Shown piece by piece: positions 8,841 through 16,754 of a stretch of 64,000 bases of DNA (position 1 is its first letter; the number at the start of each line of letters is the position of its first letter). The translations under genes and the position numbers were made by a program. The DNA comes from Candidatus Acidianus copahuensis (GTDB lineage: Archaea; Thermoproteota; Thermoprotei_A; Sulfolobales; Sulfolobaceae). The notes beneath the pieces are model-generated. The model was not told the origin of the DNA. It ran no database searches and worked only from the letters and a program-made list of their open reading frames with translations. The DNA is taken from assembly GCF_000632495.1 (NCBI RefSeq), contig NZ_JFZT01000019.1:35580-99579 (forward strand). The letters are read 5' to 3'.

Positions 8841-9350
8841 ATGCCAGGGAAGAAGAAATATTCAGATATATTTGATTATTTTGATGAGTGGATTAATGAA
8901 ATAGAAAGAGAATTTGAGGAAACTGAGAAGAGATTACTAAGCGAAGCCCAGAAAGGTGATAAGAATGGACCTTATGTGTATGGCTTTAGTGTAACTATTG
9001 GACCAGATGGAAAGCCCGTTGTAGAAGAATTTGGAAATATAAAGAGGGCTGGGAATAGACCATTAATATCAGAGGAAAGAGAACCTCTTGTAGATGTAAT
9101 TGAGAAAGGGGAAGAGGTAAGACTCATAGCAGAAATGCCTGGAGTTGATAAGGAAAATATAAAAGTTAAGGTAAACGATAACGTAATAGTTCTCTCGGCT
9201 CAACAAGGAGACAAAAAGTACTATAAGGAAGTTGAACTTCCTTCACCTGTAGATGAGAGTTCAGCAAAGGCGAATTATAAGAACGGAGTATTAGAAATAG
9301 TCTTTAAGAAGAAGGCTGCAGTTCAGGGGAAAGAGATAAAAGTTGAGTAA
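8841..9350 (+). CDS. hsp20: small heat shock protein Hsp20
   Basis: The 169-residue protein has an acidic helical N-terminal arm (about 1-60) and an alpha-crystallin domain from about 90 (VIEKGEEVRLIAEMPGVDKE) to the end. It includes the NGVLEIVFKK strand typical of Hsp20. The C-terminal IxI anchor is present only as a weak EIKVE tail. It acts as an ATP-independent holdase in the cytosol. A TTTAAATT box around 8804-8811 precedes the ATG by about 33 bases. Its last 60 bases overlap the convergent ZPR1 gene. Confidence 0.9.
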   Translation: MPGKKKYSDIFDYFDEWINEIEREFEETEKRLLSEAQKGDKNGPYVYGFSVTIGPDGKPVVEEFGNIKRAGNRPLISEEREPLVDVIEKGEEVRLIAEMPGVDKENIKVKVNDNVIVLSAQQGDKKYYKEVELPSPVDESSAKANYKNGVLEIVFKKKAAVQGKEIKVE

Positions 9351-9830
9351 TTTTTGTTTTTTACTTTTTATAAAGCTTGTTCCTGAAGTATCTTCTATAA
9401 TTAAGGTGAATTTTTTCTTTCCGTCCTTAGCGTTTTTAATATCTTGACATCTTCCATTATCGCATAGAGAACCTAGATTTTCTAGAATTTCATCTAGAAT
9501 TCCTTCAACTGTAGTAAAACTTCCTTGTGATACATCTTTTGAAATCACCTCAATACTAAGCTCTGGAATTATCAGGTTACCAAAGGGAGATCTATATACT
9601 ATAATATTGAGATCCTCCTCATTTTCAACAGAAAGTTCGAGCCTTTTAGGATGAGAGTGTTCATAAGGCTTCACATCTCTATATCTATAATGACAATTTT
9701 CACACTCCCAGTTGGAGAGAACCATTTCTCCTACCTCGCCAGCATCATAAAGGTAGTCCTTAGCTAGAAGGGTGTCCATCCCACAAATCGGACATTTTAG
9801 CCTTTGATCAAAAATTAGTTTAGGTTCCAT
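9291..9830 (-). CDS. ZPR1-type zinc finger protein
   Basis: The 179-residue protein has one ZPR1 unit: a four-cysteine zinc site (CPICGMDT and CENCHYRY) and a following beta domain with PFGNLIIPELSIEV and TTVEGILDEILENL, characteristic of the family. Eukaryotic ZPR1 is a chaperone for elongation factor 1A; the archaeal role is less clear. Notably, the gene diverges from a GTPase related to elongation factors. ATG at 9830 is preferred over TTG at 9842. The C-terminal part is encoded opposite the end of hsp20. Confidence 0.82.
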   Translation of the reverse strand: MEPKLIFDQRLKCPICGMDTLLAKDYLYDAGEVGEMVLSNWECENCHYRYRDVKPYEHSHPKRLELSVENEEDLNIIVYRSPFGNLIIPELSIEVISKDVSQGSFTTVEGILDEILENLGSLCDNGRCQDIKNAKDGKKKFTLIIEDTSGTSFIKSKKQKLLNFYLFPLNCSLLLKDYF

Positions 9831-9888
9831 ACTCTCAACCAAAGCTTATTTGGTAGTATTGATAATATTTTACTCAAAAAGTGATGAA

Positions 9889-11472
9889 ATGAAGTATCCA
9901 CGAGAGAATGATGTGGGGAAAATAGAATATAAACTTATCTTATCAAACGTTACAGAACAGAGACTTCAAGAATTAGCCTCTCAAATGAAATTTAGATTAG
10001 AGGAGGGCGGAGGAGAAGCAATATACGTTGTTGGAGTAAGTGATGATGGGGAAGTAATAGGCCTAGATATACAGTCTCTTAACAATACTATTACGTCTTT
10101 AGAGAAGATAGCATCTATGATAAATGCGGTAATAGCTCACAAAAGAGTTGTTGAAGTAAAGAAAACCAGATATGTTGGCGAAGTTCTAGTTAGGCTTCAT
10201 AAGGCTGAAGTTCCCTTGGAAATTAATCTTGCTGTGATGGGTCACGTTAATGCGGGAAAAAGTACAGTTACTGGTTCGTTAATTCTAGGAAAGTTAGATG
10301 ATGGTAATGGATCTCTCAGGTCCATGATTGCTAGATATCTCCATGAAGTAATAAGTGGTAGGACTTCGTCCATAACAATGAGAATCTTGGGATTTAATGA
10401 CAAAGGAGAGATAACCAATCATCAATGTAGAGATCCTATGGATGAAGCGGAAGTTACGATAAGGAGTAGCAAGGTATTAAGATTAATAGACTTGGGAGGA
10501 CATGAAAGGTATTTAAGGACCACGCTTAAGGGTTTGATGGGATATGAGACAGATTATGTTATGCTCGTAGTTGGAGGAGATGACGGATTAAGTATTATGG
10601 GTAGAGAGCATTTAGCTGTTGCATCAGTTCTAAAATATCCTATTTTTATTGTTATAACAAAAGTGGATAAATATCCTAAAGAAAAAATTAATGCAATTGA
10701 AGAAGATATTAAGAACGTTATGAAGATTCCAGGAATAAACAGGTTAGTTATGGAGGTTCAGGACGACAACGATTTACTCACTGCAATTTTAGGCTTAAAA
10801 ACTGGGAGAGTTGTGCCTATATTTAAGATATCGAATGTGAGTGGGATGAACGTAGATCTTCTAACTAGATTCCTTTACCTTTTACCTCCAAGAAAATCAT
10901 ACGGTAGATCCGGAGAACCATTAGTTTACATTGATGAAGTTTATAATGTAACAGGAACGGGACCTGTTGTTTTAGGTTCCGTAATAAGAGGAGTAATGAA
11001 GGAGAACGATATTGTTTACCTTGGTCCATTAAACGACGGTAATTTCATCCAGGTAAGGGTAAAGAGCATACAGGTAAATAGAGTTTTCGTCGATAAGGTA
11101 AGGGAAGGGAGCATAGCTACTTTTGCAGTTCAAGGCGTTCAGAAAGAGATAATTAGGAAAGGTATGATATTGATTAAGGATAAAAAACCTAAAGCAGTGA
11201 ACGAGTTTAAGGCAAAGGTAATTGTTCTTCATCACCCCACGACAATAAGAGAAGGCTATGTTGCTACTCTCCACATGTATACAATTAGACAAGCTGTACG
11301 ATTTGAGAGAATACAAAATAAGTTTCTTAGATCCGGAGAAAGTTCAGAGGTCGAGATGAGGTTTCTATATAAACCAGAATATATAGAAAATGGACAAATA
11401 TTCGTATTCAGAGAAGGAAGAACAAGAGGGCTAGGAATTGTTAGCTCTATCGATTCCAGCAATAGTGCATGA
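9889..11472 (+). CDS. translational GTPase of the GTPBP1/2 type
   Basis: The 527-residue protein has an N-terminal region, then a G domain with P-loop GHVNAGKST, a switch II region read as DLGGHERY (DxxG), and VITKVDKY in the NKxD position (here TKVD), followed by two beta-barrel domains as in EF-Tu-like GTPases. It matches the archaeal GTPBP1-like group (COG5258 type), not EF-1A itself. ATG at 9889 is chosen because GTGAT stands four bases before it; in-frame TTG codons at 9850 and 9859 would lengthen it. It ends in a 42-base overlap with the convergent CoxG-like gene. Confidence 0.83.
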   Translation: MKYPRENDVGKIEYKLILSNVTEQRLQELASQMKFRLEEGGGEAIYVVGVSDDGEVIGLDIQSLNNTITSLEKIASMINAVIAHKRVVEVKKTRYVGEVLVRLHKAEVPLEINLAVMGHVNAGKSTVTGSLILGKLDDGNGSLRSMIARYLHEVISGRTSSITMRILGFNDKGEITNHQCRDPMDEAEVTIRSSKVLRLIDLGGHERYLRTTLKGLMGYETDYVMLVVGGDDGLSIMGREHLAVASVLKYPIFIVITKVDKYPKEKINAIEEDIKNVMKIPGINRLVMEVQDDNDLLTAILGLKTGRVVPIFKISNVSGMNVDLLTRFLYLLPPRKSYGRSGEPLVYIDEVYNVTGTGPVVLGSVIRGVMKENDIVYLGPLNDGNFIQVRVKSIQVNRVFVDKVREGSIATFAVQGVQKEIIRKGMILIKDKKPKAVNEFKAKVIVLHHPTTIREGYVATLHMYTIRQAVRFERIQNKFLRSGESSEVEMRFLYKPEYIENGQIFVFREGRTRGLGIVSSIDSSNSA

Positions 11473-11853
11473 TATTATTTTCTTTGTGATATCCTCTGCT
11501 TGAGACGAGATTGTTTTTTCTAGAGCCTTCGATAAAGAACCAGAAATCTCGTATTCCGCTGTCCATTTTATTTCCTTCTCTTCTACTTTAACGTTTGTTG
11601 TAAGGTTGACTTTTATCCCAGGTCCTAATATTTCCATTTTATTAATTACATTATCATCGGCAATACTATGTTCCTTTACTGTTCCTTCAAGTTCTACCTT
11701 TAGAGGTCCTATGCTTGCATGAACTGTAAAGTTTTTTCCATTTATTTCCTCAATTCCTGGAGTACACTTTAGAAGATTTACATAATTACTAAAGAACTGT
11801 AAAGCTTTTTCTTTGTTAGCTGGATTTTTTTCAGTACCGGATAATTTAGACAT
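11431..11853 (-). CDS. CoxG-like SRPBCC protein, divergent copy
   Basis: The 140-residue protein has the layout of the SRPBCC/CoxG fold: an early LLKCTPGIEEI segment, a run of alternating strands and a long C-terminal helix (ALEKTISSQAEDITKKII). It is weakly similar to its upstream neighbour, with CTPGIEEI matching CFPGIKNV, so the two look like a diverged tandem duplicate. CoxG proteins help mature or localise molybdenum hydroxylases of the CO dehydrogenase family. The start overlaps the stop of the first copy by 8 bases. Confidence 0.65.
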   Translation of the reverse strand: MSKLSGTEKNPANKEKALQFFSNYVNLLKCTPGIEEINGKNFTVHASIGPLKVELEGTVKEHSIADDNVINKMEILGPGIKVNLTTNVKVEEKEIKWTAEYEISGSLSKALEKTISSQAEDITKKIISCTIAGIDRANNS

Positions 11854-12271
11854 GTTTCTCTACCTTAGACTTGATGCATTCAAATAATTCTCCTATCATC
11901 TTATTTAGAGCTGGTTCCATAAGCCTAGCACCTACTGATGCGAGTACTCCTGAAACTTTAACTTCAGCGTCATACGAGATCTTCTTATCTTCTACTTGAA
12001 CTTTAGCTTCCACATCAACATTGCTGTTCATACCGTTTCCTTTAGCAGATATCTGAAAACCGTTTTCCGTTACATTAATGAACTTTAGAGATGCCTTATA
12101 CTCTCCTTTTATAAAACCAATACCAGCTGAACCAACTACTTTGTAGCTATCCCCTTCCTTAGACACATTTTTTATCCCTGGAAAGCAATAAACTACTTCC
12201 TCAAAATTGTTTACTAAGCTCATTATTTCCTTTTTTGAGGAGTTTACTTCTACTGAACCCTGATATCTCAT
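11846..12271 (-). CDS. coxG: CoxG family protein (molybdenum hydroxylase accessory)
   Basis: The 141-residue SRPBCC protein begins MRYQGSVEVNSSKKEI and has VYCFPGIKNV, GEYKASLKF and ISAKGNG, features of CoxG, followed by a C-terminal amphipathic helix. CoxG-type proteins are encoded with molybdenum hydroxylases and are thought to bind the enzyme or its lipid-side partner. It precedes a second CoxG-like gene and diverges from a MocA-like gene. The small and medium Cut subunits lie about 0.6 kb away, which supports a shared role. Confidence 0.8.
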   Translation of the reverse strand: MRYQGSVEVNSSKKEIMSLVNNFEEVVYCFPGIKNVSKEGDSYKVVGSAGIGFIKGEYKASLKFINVTENGFQISAKGNGMNSNVDVEAKVQVEDKKISYDAEVKVSGVLASVGARLMEPALNKMIGELFECIKSKVEKHV

Positions 12272-12304
12272 AATTCATTATAGTATGTCTCAAAAATATA
12301 TTTG

Positions 12305-12850
12305 ATGAAAATAGGCGCAGTCATTTTAGCTGCAGGAGAAGGAAAAAGGTTTGGAAGTAATAAGTTGCTAGCTAACATAAAGGGTAAGGTAGTCGTACAA
12401 TATGTTCTTGATGCAGTGAATATGGAAAGAGTTATAGTTGTAGGTAAATACGCAAAGGATCTCGTTGAAGTAATAAAAAATGATGTAGTTATATATAACC
12501 CAAGATGGAGCGAAGGAATTAGCACATCACTAAAATTGGGAATTAGATTTTTCCTTGATTACGATGGTGTGTTAGTAGCTTTAGGAGATATGCCTTTCAT
12601 AACAAGGGAAACAGTGAATAGTATTACATCAAAATTTAGTAATGAATGCGAAGCGGTAGTGCCTACTTATCGCGGGATGTGGGGAAATCCAGTTATTCTC
12701 AGTAAAAGCCTTTTTCCTGATGTAATGAAGATTGAGGGTGATATAGGCGCTAAAGTAGTGTTAAGGCAAAGGGAAAAAATATGTAAAGTTGAACTTGGAG
12801 AAGAGGTAGTAAAGGACATCGACACTATTTCGGATTTGCCTTCATCTTAG
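12305..12850 (+). CDS. MocA/MobA-like molybdenum cofactor nucleotidyltransferase
   Basis: The 181-residue protein has the NTP-transferase signature AVILAAGEGKRFGSNKLL, the Asp of ALGDMPFI and the GNPVIL segment seen in MocA and MobA. MocA adds CMP to molybdopterin for enzymes of the xanthine oxidase family, which suits the adjacent cutB-cutC genes. A choice between CTP and GTP is not possible by eye. ATG at 12305 follows an in-frame TTG at 12302. Its 3' end overlaps cutC by 26 bases. Confidence 0.82.
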   Translation: MKIGAVILAAGEGKRFGSNKLLANIKGKVVVQYVLDAVNMERVIVVGKYAKDLVEVIKNDVVIYNPRWSEGISTSLKLGIRFFLDYDGVLVALGDMPFITRETVNSITSKFSNECEAVVPTYRGMWGNPVILSKSLFPDVMKIEGDIGAKVVLRQREKICKVELGEEVVKDIDTISDLPSS

Positions 12851-13322
12851 TGGATGCTTCTTTAATTGCCTCAACTATATTTTGATAACCAGTACATCTA
12901 CATAGATTACCTGATATTCCTTCTCTTATTTCTTCTTCTGTCGGATTAGGATTTTGTGAGAGGAACCAAAGTGATTCCATTATCATTCCTGGAGTGCAAT
13001 AACCACATTGAAGTGCATGTTTTTCCCAGAAAGCTTCCTGAATTGGATGAAGTTTTCCATCCTTAGCTAGCCCTTCAATAGTTAAGATTTCTGATCCATC
13101 GGCCTCAACTCCTAGAACTGTACATGATTTCACTGACTTTCCGTTCATTATAATTGTACACGCGCCACAGTTGCTTGTATCGCATCCGATGTGAACACCA
13201 GTAAATCCCAGATCCCTTAAAACATGAACAAGAAGTCTTCTTGGTTCAACCTCTGTTTCGTAATCCTTTCCGTTTATCTTAAGGTGAATTTTTGTCTTTT
13301 GATCAGGTTCTATAACTTTCAT
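12825..13322 (-). CDS. cutC: aldehyde oxidoreductase, small [2Fe-2S] subunit (CutC type)
   Basis: The 165-residue protein carries both iron-sulfur clusters of xanthine-oxidase-family small subunits: a plant-ferredoxin-type set C47, C52, C55, C67 (GCDTSNCGACTI) and a C-terminal set C106, C109, C141, C143 (QCGYCTPGM and NLCRCTGY). In Sulfolobales such heterotrimers oxidise glyceraldehyde to glycerate in the non-phosphorylated Entner-Doudoroff path; that substrate is inferred from the family. The gene sits 5 bases downstream of cutB. The large subunit lies at 38-40 kb. Confidence 0.9.
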   Translation of the reverse strand: MKVIEPDQKTKIHLKINGKDYETEVEPRRLLVHVLRDLGFTGVHIGCDTSNCGACTIIMNGKSVKSCTVLGVEADGSEILTIEGLAKDGKLHPIQEAFWEKHALQCGYCTPGMIMESLWFLSQNPNPTEEEIREGISGNLCRCTGYQNIVEAIKEASTKMKANPK

Positions 13323-13327
13323 CTAAA

Positions 13328-14179
13328 TCACCTTTTGAGAGCCTCTAGAATAGCTCTCTTCGCCATAACTTTTGTTACCTTCTTTTTATATTCTGCTGAA
13401 CCTCTAATATCGGATACTGGATTCGCGTAATCCATAACTTTAGCTGAAGCTTTTTCGATAATTTCTTCAGAGATCCTAGTATCTTTTAGCATGTTTTCAG
13501 CTTCTGTAGCTCTAACTGCTGTATTGTTTACAGCTGTTAGACCTATTCTTACGTCCTTAATCGACTCTCCATCAGTCTTAAGAAGGACAGCTACTCCTAC
13601 TATAGCGTAATCTCCGGCCTTCCTTTCTAACTTTTGATATGAGAATTTATAGTCCTTAAATGCTGGAACAATTATTTCAGTAACTAGCTCTCCTGGATTA
13701 AGATCTGGAGTGAACATATCCTTTGCGAAGTCCTTAAATGAGACAGTTCTCTCAGTCTTTCCTTTGACTTTTACTTTTGCATCCATAGCTATAAGTGATG
13801 CTGGATAGTCTGCTGATGGATCAAGTTGAGAAATTACTCCCCCTATAGTCCCCATATTTCTGACTTGGGGATCTGCTATCTTGGTTGCAGTTTCACTGAG
13901 TAAAGGAATATTTGCTTTACTTATCTCATAATGAGTGCTGAGAGAACCTATTCTAATCTCATCACTTCCAGGAGAAATAAAATGTAAATTGCTTATCCTT
14001 CTAATGTCAACGAGATATGACGGTCTTATAATTCTAAGCTTCAGCATAGGAATTAAGCTATGCCCTCCAGCTAGAGCCTTAGCATCTTCGTGTTTTTCTA
14101 AGAAATCAGTAGCCTCTTCTAAGTTTTCGGCTATTACATATCCCAATTTTGGCGGGTACATAAGGAAGAGTCTCCCCAT
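13328..14179 (-). CDS. cutB: aldehyde oxidoreductase, medium FAD subunit (CutB type)
   Basis: The 283-residue protein has the two FAD pyrophosphate loops of the vanillyl-oxidase-type flavoprotein subunit: ALAGGHSLIPMLKLRI and NMGTIGGVISQ, then the CO dehydrogenase flavoprotein C-terminal domain (KLERKAGDYAIVGVAV). It passes electrons from the iron-sulfur subunit to an acceptor. The called ATG is 14179; a second ATG at 14161 gives MYPPKLGY, the usual N-terminus of the family, and may be the real start. It forms an operon with cutC. Confidence 0.9.
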   Translation of the reverse strand: MGRLFLMYPPKLGYVIAENLEEATDFLEKHEDAKALAGGHSLIPMLKLRIIRPSYLVDIRRISNLHFISPGSDEIRIGSLSTHYEISKANIPLLSETATKIADPQVRNMGTIGGVISQLDPSADYPASLIAMDAKVKVKGKTERTVSFKDFAKDMFTPDLNPGELVTEIIVPAFKDYKFSYQKLERKAGDYAIVGVAVLLKTDGESIKDVRIGLTAVNNTAVRATEAENMLKDTRISEEIIEKASAKVMDYANPVSDIRGSAEYKKKVTKVMAKRAILEALKR

Positions 14180-14190
14180 AAATTAAATAT

Positions 14191-14331
14191 TTATTTCTTG
14201 TTTGCGTACTTCTCGGGATTCTTTTTAAATTCGGCCATACACATTGGGCTACAAAAGTAGAACGTATTTCCCTTATAGGTATACTTATACGTAGTATCCT
14301 TTACTTCATCTCCACAAACAGGATCCTTCAT
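14191..14331 (-). CDS. YHS-domain metal-binding small protein
   Basis: A 46-residue reading frame lies between cutB and the methyltransferase gene. It starts MKDPVCGDEV, continues with an aromatic-rich YKGNTFYFCSPMCMAEF and ends in a Lys-rich tail. This is a complete YHS domain (CxxC-like metal site DPVC and FCSPMC), a module that binds metals such as copper or zinc and is often fused to P-type ATPases. Standing alone it could be a metal chaperone. The gap to the upstream cobA stop is only 6 bases, so it is probably the last gene of that operon. Confidence 0.8.
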   Translation of the reverse strand: MKDPVCGDEVKDTTYKYTYKGNTFYFCSPMCMAEFKKNPEKYANKK

Positions 14332-14337
14332 AATTTT

Positions 14338-15060
14338 TTATGAGATCTTCCATAATTTATTTCTTAGTTCTATCACTTCACCTACAAGTATGATCGCAGG
14401 AGGTCTAATGTCGTTATCTTTTGCTGTAATGTGTAGTCTATCAAGGGTTGATATAAACACTCTTTGAGATTTTGTTGTTCCATTTTCTATTATAGCTACT
14501 GGAACATCTCCCGATCTAACTTTAAGTAGTTCTTTTCTAATCTCGTCTATTCTTTCAACCCCCATCAAAATTATAAGCGTTCCTTTCTTGGGAACATAGT
14601 CTAAATTTATTGGGCTTCCTTCTGCTCTTGTTCCCGTAATCACGGTAAAACCTGAGGAAAACCATCTACTCGTAACGGGGATCCCTGCATATGCAGGTAC
14701 AGCTATGGCACTTGTTATTCCCGGGATCACTTCACATTCTATTCCATGTTCAGCCGCATATACGCATTCCTCTTCCCCTCTTCCAAAAACATATGGATCT
14801 CCGCCCTTTAGTCTGGTCACTATTTCCTTTTCTTTCGCTTTTCTAACTAGAAGTTCATTTATTTTGTCTTGAAGACTTGCATCTCCTATGCCCTTTCCGT
14901 AATAGATAAGTTCCGCATCACCTTTACAGTAGCTTAAAATTTCTTTAGGAATTAGTTTATCGTAAATCACTACGTCAGATTTCCTTAAGATCTCAATACC
15001 CTTAACTGTAATTAGTCCTGGATCACCAGGACCTGATCCTACCAAGTAAATCTTACCCAT
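14338..15060 (-). CDS. cobA: uroporphyrinogen-III C-methyltransferase
   Basis: The 240-residue protein has all SUMT motifs: VGSGPGDPGLITVKG at the N-terminus, VIYDKLI, VTRLKGGDPYVFGRGEEE in the middle and VIPGITSAIAVPAYAGIPVT. It adds two methyl groups from S-adenosylmethionine to uroporphyrinogen III, giving precorrin-2 for siroheme, heme d1 or cobalamin. Late cobalamin genes occur at 33-36 kb and 51 kb. Its start overlaps the stop of the upstream membrane protein by one base. Confidence 0.93.
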   Translation of the reverse strand: MGKIYLVGSGPGDPGLITVKGIEILRKSDVVIYDKLIPKEILSYCKGDAELIYYGKGIGDASLQDKINELLVRKAKEKEIVTRLKGGDPYVFGRGEEECVYAAEHGIECEVIPGITSAIAVPAYAGIPVTSRWFSSGFTVITGTRAEGSPINLDYVPKKGTLIILMGVERIDEIRKELLKVRSGDVPVAIIENGTTKSQRVFISTLDRLHITAKDNDIRPPAIILVGEVIELRNKLWKIS

Positions 15061-15647
15061 TAAATAGCATTTACTTTTTTGATAATATAAAATGCAAATA
15101 GTATTCCTTCTAAGAATTTTACGCTATAGATGTATACTAAGATATCGTTCAGTAAAACTCCTTGTTGGACATGAAAAAGAACTGAAAAGATATAGATTAA
15201 CATGATGAGAAAAATATCGGCCGCAAATCCAAGGCTAAATATTATGACTTTTTCTACAAACTTAAGAGAAGGAATAAAATAACCGGCAATAAATCCCCCA
15301 ATGAATTCTGATAAGAACGCAAGAAAATAGATCACGGGATAGTGCAATGTTATGGAATATGCAAATGGAGTCAACCAAGGAATTATAAGCAATGCTGAAA
15401 CAAGAAAGCCTATCCAAGCCTTTCTCCTCATGGCTAGAGACATTATGGGTATTTCAGCATCATCGAATGTTACCATCTTTTCCTTTGGCGTTGATGTGTA
15501 AATAGTATACCAACCTAAAAGTCCTCCTCCTAAAATTGGCCCTTGATAGGAAAGAAACCTACTTAGGGGATCTCCTATAACGTAAACAATTCCGGTTAAC
15601 GTTAATATTATTATAGAAGTGTATAAGGCAACCGAAGTTTTTCTCAT
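15060..15647 (-). CDS. polytopic membrane protein, unknown family
   Basis: The 195-residue protein has five or six hydrophobic segments (about 6-24, 38-52, 77-95, 102-124, 130-152, 165-188), with a charged loop around 54-76. I see no motif that names a family. It overlaps the TusA-like gene before it by 4 bases and the methyltransferase after it by one base, so the three are almost certainly translated from one message. It might move a sulfur compound or tetrapyrrole-related substrate, but that is only a guess from context. Confidence 0.7.
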   Translation of the reverse strand: MRKTSVALYTSIIILTLTGIVYVIGDPLSRFLSYQGPILGGGLLGWYTIYTSTPKEKMVTFDDAEIPIMSLAMRRKAWIGFLVSALLIIPWLTPFAYSITLHYPVIYFLAFLSEFIGGFIAGYFIPSLKFVEKVIIFSLGFAADIFLIMLIYIFSVLFHVQQGVLLNDILVYIYSVKFLEGILFAFYIIKKVNAI

Positions 15648-15892
15648 GGTAGAAATATCTCATATATTATCTTATTTCCTTTTAAGGTCTTGTTAAGTAT
15701 TTTTACACCCTTTTCTTGCATTGCTGCAGCCCACATTTCTACTTGATCTGCCTGAACTCCTTCCTGGGCTATTACGCTAACCTTTTGGTTTCCTCCCACT
15801 TCAAGCCAAAACTTCATTAGAGTAAGGGCAGGAGAATTTGAACCACATCCGCCTGACTGGTTGCTCAAGTCTAGATCTGTCATATTGATCAA
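15644..15892 (-). CDS. TusA-like small protein with altered active-site motif
   Basis: The 82-residue product follows the TusA layout: an opening LDLSNQ strand, a cysteine turn with Pro (GGCGSNSPALTLMKFW), a middle strand KVSVIAQEG, a helix QADQVEMWAAAMQEKG and a final hairpin. TusA proteins normally have CPxP; here it is CGSNSP, with the Cys kept. TusA carries persulfide sulfur in tRNA thiolation or sulfur oxidation, so a sulfur carrier is plausible but unproven. Start is TTG at 15892 (overlapping the SIS stop) or ATG at 15883. Confidence 0.55.
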   Translation of the reverse strand: MINMTDLDLSNQSGGCGSNSPALTLMKFWLEVGGNQKVSVIAQEGVQADQVEMWAAAMQEKGVKILNKTLKGNKIIYEIFLP

Positions 15893-16713
15893 TATATCAT
15901 CTTAGAGCTTAAGTCTAATATTTTTTTATCAGATAAAAAGAATGGTTTCTCGAGTCTTTCCTTTTTTGCAGTCTCAATTATAGCCTTTATTATGAATTTT
16001 GCGTTACAGAATGCGCCCATGCAAGGTGTTAAGTGGACTTCAGTAAAATCAATTCCTTCTGAGAGATCCCTTTCTCTTTTATCTCCACTTGATAAAATGA
16101 ATATTTGTCTTTTTCTTGTAGAAAAAATAGGAGAATGGCAAAATTGTTCTAATCTCTCGTAATTTGATGATCTTCCAAAAATCTCTGCTAATTTGAGATA
16201 AGCGAAGTAAGCTATTCCATAATTCTCGTTACTTCCCACAAAGAAAGGTGAGGAATCTAATGTAACTACTCCATCAGGCTCTTCTTCATCCTCTTCTTCT
16301 CCAGCTAATGAATATAGAGCACTTAATGAAAGTAAAAAGGAAAGAGAACCAGGTAAGGTAATACTTGATCTATAGGGCAAGTCAATAGTCTCATCTGCTA
16401 GTGTTGCTAGTTGTGACGAACGATTAGCGGTAATTGCAATTATTTTTGTCCTTCCCTTAAATTTTTTTACTAACTCTATGTTAGTTTTAGGCTTTCCTGA
16501 TACTGATAAAACTATTAAAGGCATATTAAGTTGGGCTTTCATTGCCTCATATGGATCTATGGCGATAAATCTTCCGTTAGTCTTTCCTTGTATGCTTAGA
16601 GCTGCGGCATAGGAATCCCCTGCTCCTGTTACATACGCTTTCTCGACTCTACTTGGTGTAGAAACCTTAGAATAACTATTTAGTTCTTTTTCCATCAATC
16701 TTGCTAACTCCAT
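15889..16713 (-). CDS. SIS-domain sugar-phosphate isomerase-like protein
   Basis: The 274-residue protein has a SIS fold at its N-terminus (VTGAGDSYAAAL, then LIVLSVSGKPKTNI with the Ser of sugar-phosphate binding, and IIAITANRSSQLATLAD). The second half has another SIS-like part with HSPIFSTRKRQIFILSS. This matches archaeal phosphoglucose/phosphomannose isomerase-like or sugar-phosphate-binding proteins. An acidic loop (GEEEDEEEPDG) lies between the halves. It heads a reverse-strand gene string with a TusA-like protein and a uroporphyrinogen methyltransferase, an odd company for a sugar isomerase. Confidence 0.7.
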   Translation of the reverse strand: MELARLMEKELNSYSKVSTPSRVEKAYVTGAGDSYAAALSIQGKTNGRFIAIDPYEAMKAQLNMPLIVLSVSGKPKTNIELVKKFKGRTKIIAITANRSSQLATLADETIDLPYRSSITLPGSLSFLLSLSALYSLAGEEEDEEEPDGVVTLDSSPFFVGSNENYGIAYFAYLKLAEIFGRSSNYERLEQFCHSPIFSTRKRQIFILSSGDKRERDLSEGIDFTEVHLTPCMGAFCNAKFIIKAIIETAKKERLEKPFFLSDKKILDLSSKMIY

Positions 16714-16754
16714 ATCCCTAAGTTATAAAATCCCAAAATCGGATTTAAGTTGAA

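Noticed and set aside
9291..9350. 60-base overlap of hsp20 and the ZPR1 gene as an annotation error
   Set aside because: Both proteins need their ends: the hsp20 strand NGVLEIVFKK lies in the overlap, and the ZPR1 frame is open without an earlier stop.
11431..14179. Aerobic CO dehydrogenase system suggested by CoxG and CoxI-like genes
   Set aside because: The large subunit carries the SYRGAGR form II loop, not the CSFR loop of CO-oxidising enzymes, so an aldehyde is the likelier substrate.
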